In this document: positions 63,638-64,000 of the stretch, one piece after another | Numbering within the stretch: position 1 is the stretch's first letter | Layout: every line of letters begins with the position of its first letter | Source: Bacteroides sp. CAG:530 | Lineage (GTDB): Bacteria; Bacteroidota; Bacteroidia; Bacteroidales; Bacteroidaceae | Reading direction: 5' to 3' | DNA length: 64,000 nucleotides | Assembly: GCA_000434735.1 (NCBI GenBank) | Contig: FR881229.1 | Span: 21,530-85,529 of the forward strand | The notes under the pieces: model-generated | The model's database searches: none | What the model saw: the letters and a program-made list of their open reading frames with translations, nothing else | What the model was told of the DNA's origin: nothing | Made by a program: the position numbers and the translations under genes

Positions 63638-63726
63638 ACTTCTTTTGTAATATATTAAATGATTGTTTTTATCCGTGTACGGACAAGAGTAGATATTGTA
63701 TCAATACGGGAGGAAGAGTACTACGT

Positions 63727-63776
63727 GTTTTAGCATTTTTTTCCGTGGTTGCAAGCTACTCAAATCTTTCCACTTT
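63727..63776 (-). ncRNA. Putative SAM-II (SAM-alpha) riboswitch upstream of metK
   Basis: Read leftward, the leader has GTGG followed by AAAGATTTGAGTAGC, then TTGCAACCAC, an A-rich linker GGAAAAAAAT and GCTAAAAC. GTGG and CCAC close the P1 stem (63770-63773 with 63745-63748), and TAGC in the loop can pair with the distal GCTA (63731-63734) as a pseudoknot. The blocks GAUUU, CUUGCA, CCAC and GCUAAA, in this order, are those I know from SAM-II aptamers of alphaproteobacterial met genes. It begins a few bases after the predicted transcription start. Its position in front of the SAM synthase gene fits. Confidence 0.72.
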
Positions 63777-63787
63777 AAATTCGAGTG

Positions 63788-63795
63788 CAAAGATA
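63788..63795 (-). promoter_or_regulatory. -7 box of metK
   Basis: Read leftward, TATCTTTG fits TAnnTTTG. The start site would fall near 63781, just ahead of the SAM-II-like aptamer. Confidence 0.55.
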
Positions 63796-63950
63796 GACAG
63801 AAGCATACAATATTAGAATAGAGATATATGTAATTTAATGTTTTTTTACACATCACATTTTCAATTGCTAAAACAAGTCCGAACGATGATATAATATATA
63901 TAGGTGTCCGAAACAATTGCTCACCCATGAAAGTCTAGGGATATGCGCAT

Positions 63951-63988
63951 AAAAAAATTCCCCTCACGACTGGATGTCGTAAGGGGAA
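63951..63988 (-). terminator. Terminator of a leftward gene beyond the right edge
   Basis: TTCCCCTCACGAC and GTCGTAAGGGGAA pair over 13 bp with one mismatch and a 5-nt loop. Read leftward the stem is followed by TTTTTTT (63951-63957). The gene it serves is outside the window. Confidence 0.85.
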
Positions 63989-64000
63989 CCAAGACGGCGA

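Larger units (their letters stand above)
63638..64000. other. metK leader and intergenic region to the right edge
   Basis: From left to right: a metK 5' UTR of about 145 nt, the SAM-II-like aptamer, the metK -7 box, an AT-rich stretch without signals, and the terminator of a leftward gene lying beyond the window. No ORF is credible here. Confidence 0.7.

Overview
The window looks like a chromosomal segment of a gut-type member of the Bacteroidales (Bacteroides or Phocaeicola-like). The reasons are three SusC/SusD outer-membrane pairs, an ECF sigma/FecR pair, a periplasmic propeller sensor fused to an AraC-type HTH, BACON and DUF4843/PKD-like lipoproteins, DUF2723 and DUF4271 proteins, and many promoters matching the Bacteroides -7 consensus TAnnTTTG. 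No tRNA, rRNA, CRISPR array, insertion sequence or prophage was seen. The species cannot be fixed from sequence reading alone.

Layout. 1-1771: end of truB, then queA and folK (tRNA modification and folate). 1968-7322: a leftward SusC/SusD pair without enzymes. 7985-18523: a rightward operon of ECF sigma factor, FecR anti-sigma, STN-containing SusC, SusD, DUF4843 lipoprotein, PKD-like lipoprotein and a TlpA-like thioredoxin; this is a transport system controlled by trans-envelope signalling. 18689-24548: a leftward sugar operon of DUF4434 protein, MFS sugar porter, N-acylglucosamine 2-epimerase and a large six-hairpin lipoprotein. 24549-25561: a gene-poor 1 kb gap with micro-ORFs, short repeats and hairpins. 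25562-36000: nadB, a bacterial PH protein, lpdA, a PBP4-type carboxypeptidase, a gluconate 5-dehydrogenase-like SDR, a polysaccharide deacetylase and a DUF2723 membrane protein. 35878-38816: an AAA/DUF4143 ATPase facing a metal ABC transporter ATPase and binding protein that have no permease beside them. 38916-49548: a putative polysaccharide utilization locus made of a kinase-less membrane sensor/AraC regulator, SusC, SusD, a BACON plus GH16-like surface lipoprotein and a second small GH16-like protein. 49961-63637: housekeeping genes on the minus strand (esterase, mnmD, YqaA-type protein, membrane protein, purD, S9 dipeptidyl peptidase, rlmL-type methyltransferase, tatD, yidD, rnpA, hemD, DUF4271, LOG protein, metK). 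The metK leader carries what looks like a SAM-II riboswitch.

The most unusual signals are these. (1) A family of three inverted-repeat elements (1784-1885, 18522-18601, 49602-49756) has diverged 22-bp internal repeats and sits each time exactly between convergent genes. (2) A membrane-anchored AraC regulator has the sensor of a hybrid two-component system but neither kinase nor receiver. (3) GH16-like ExDxE motifs occur in two proteins of its locus. (4) Paralogous micro-ORFs sharing VRCEV lie in the 24.8-25.5 kb gap. (5) An eight-cytosine tract lies just after the signal peptide of one SusC. (6) The SAM-II-like aptamer precedes metK. All domain and family names come from reading the translated sequences; no database search was run.
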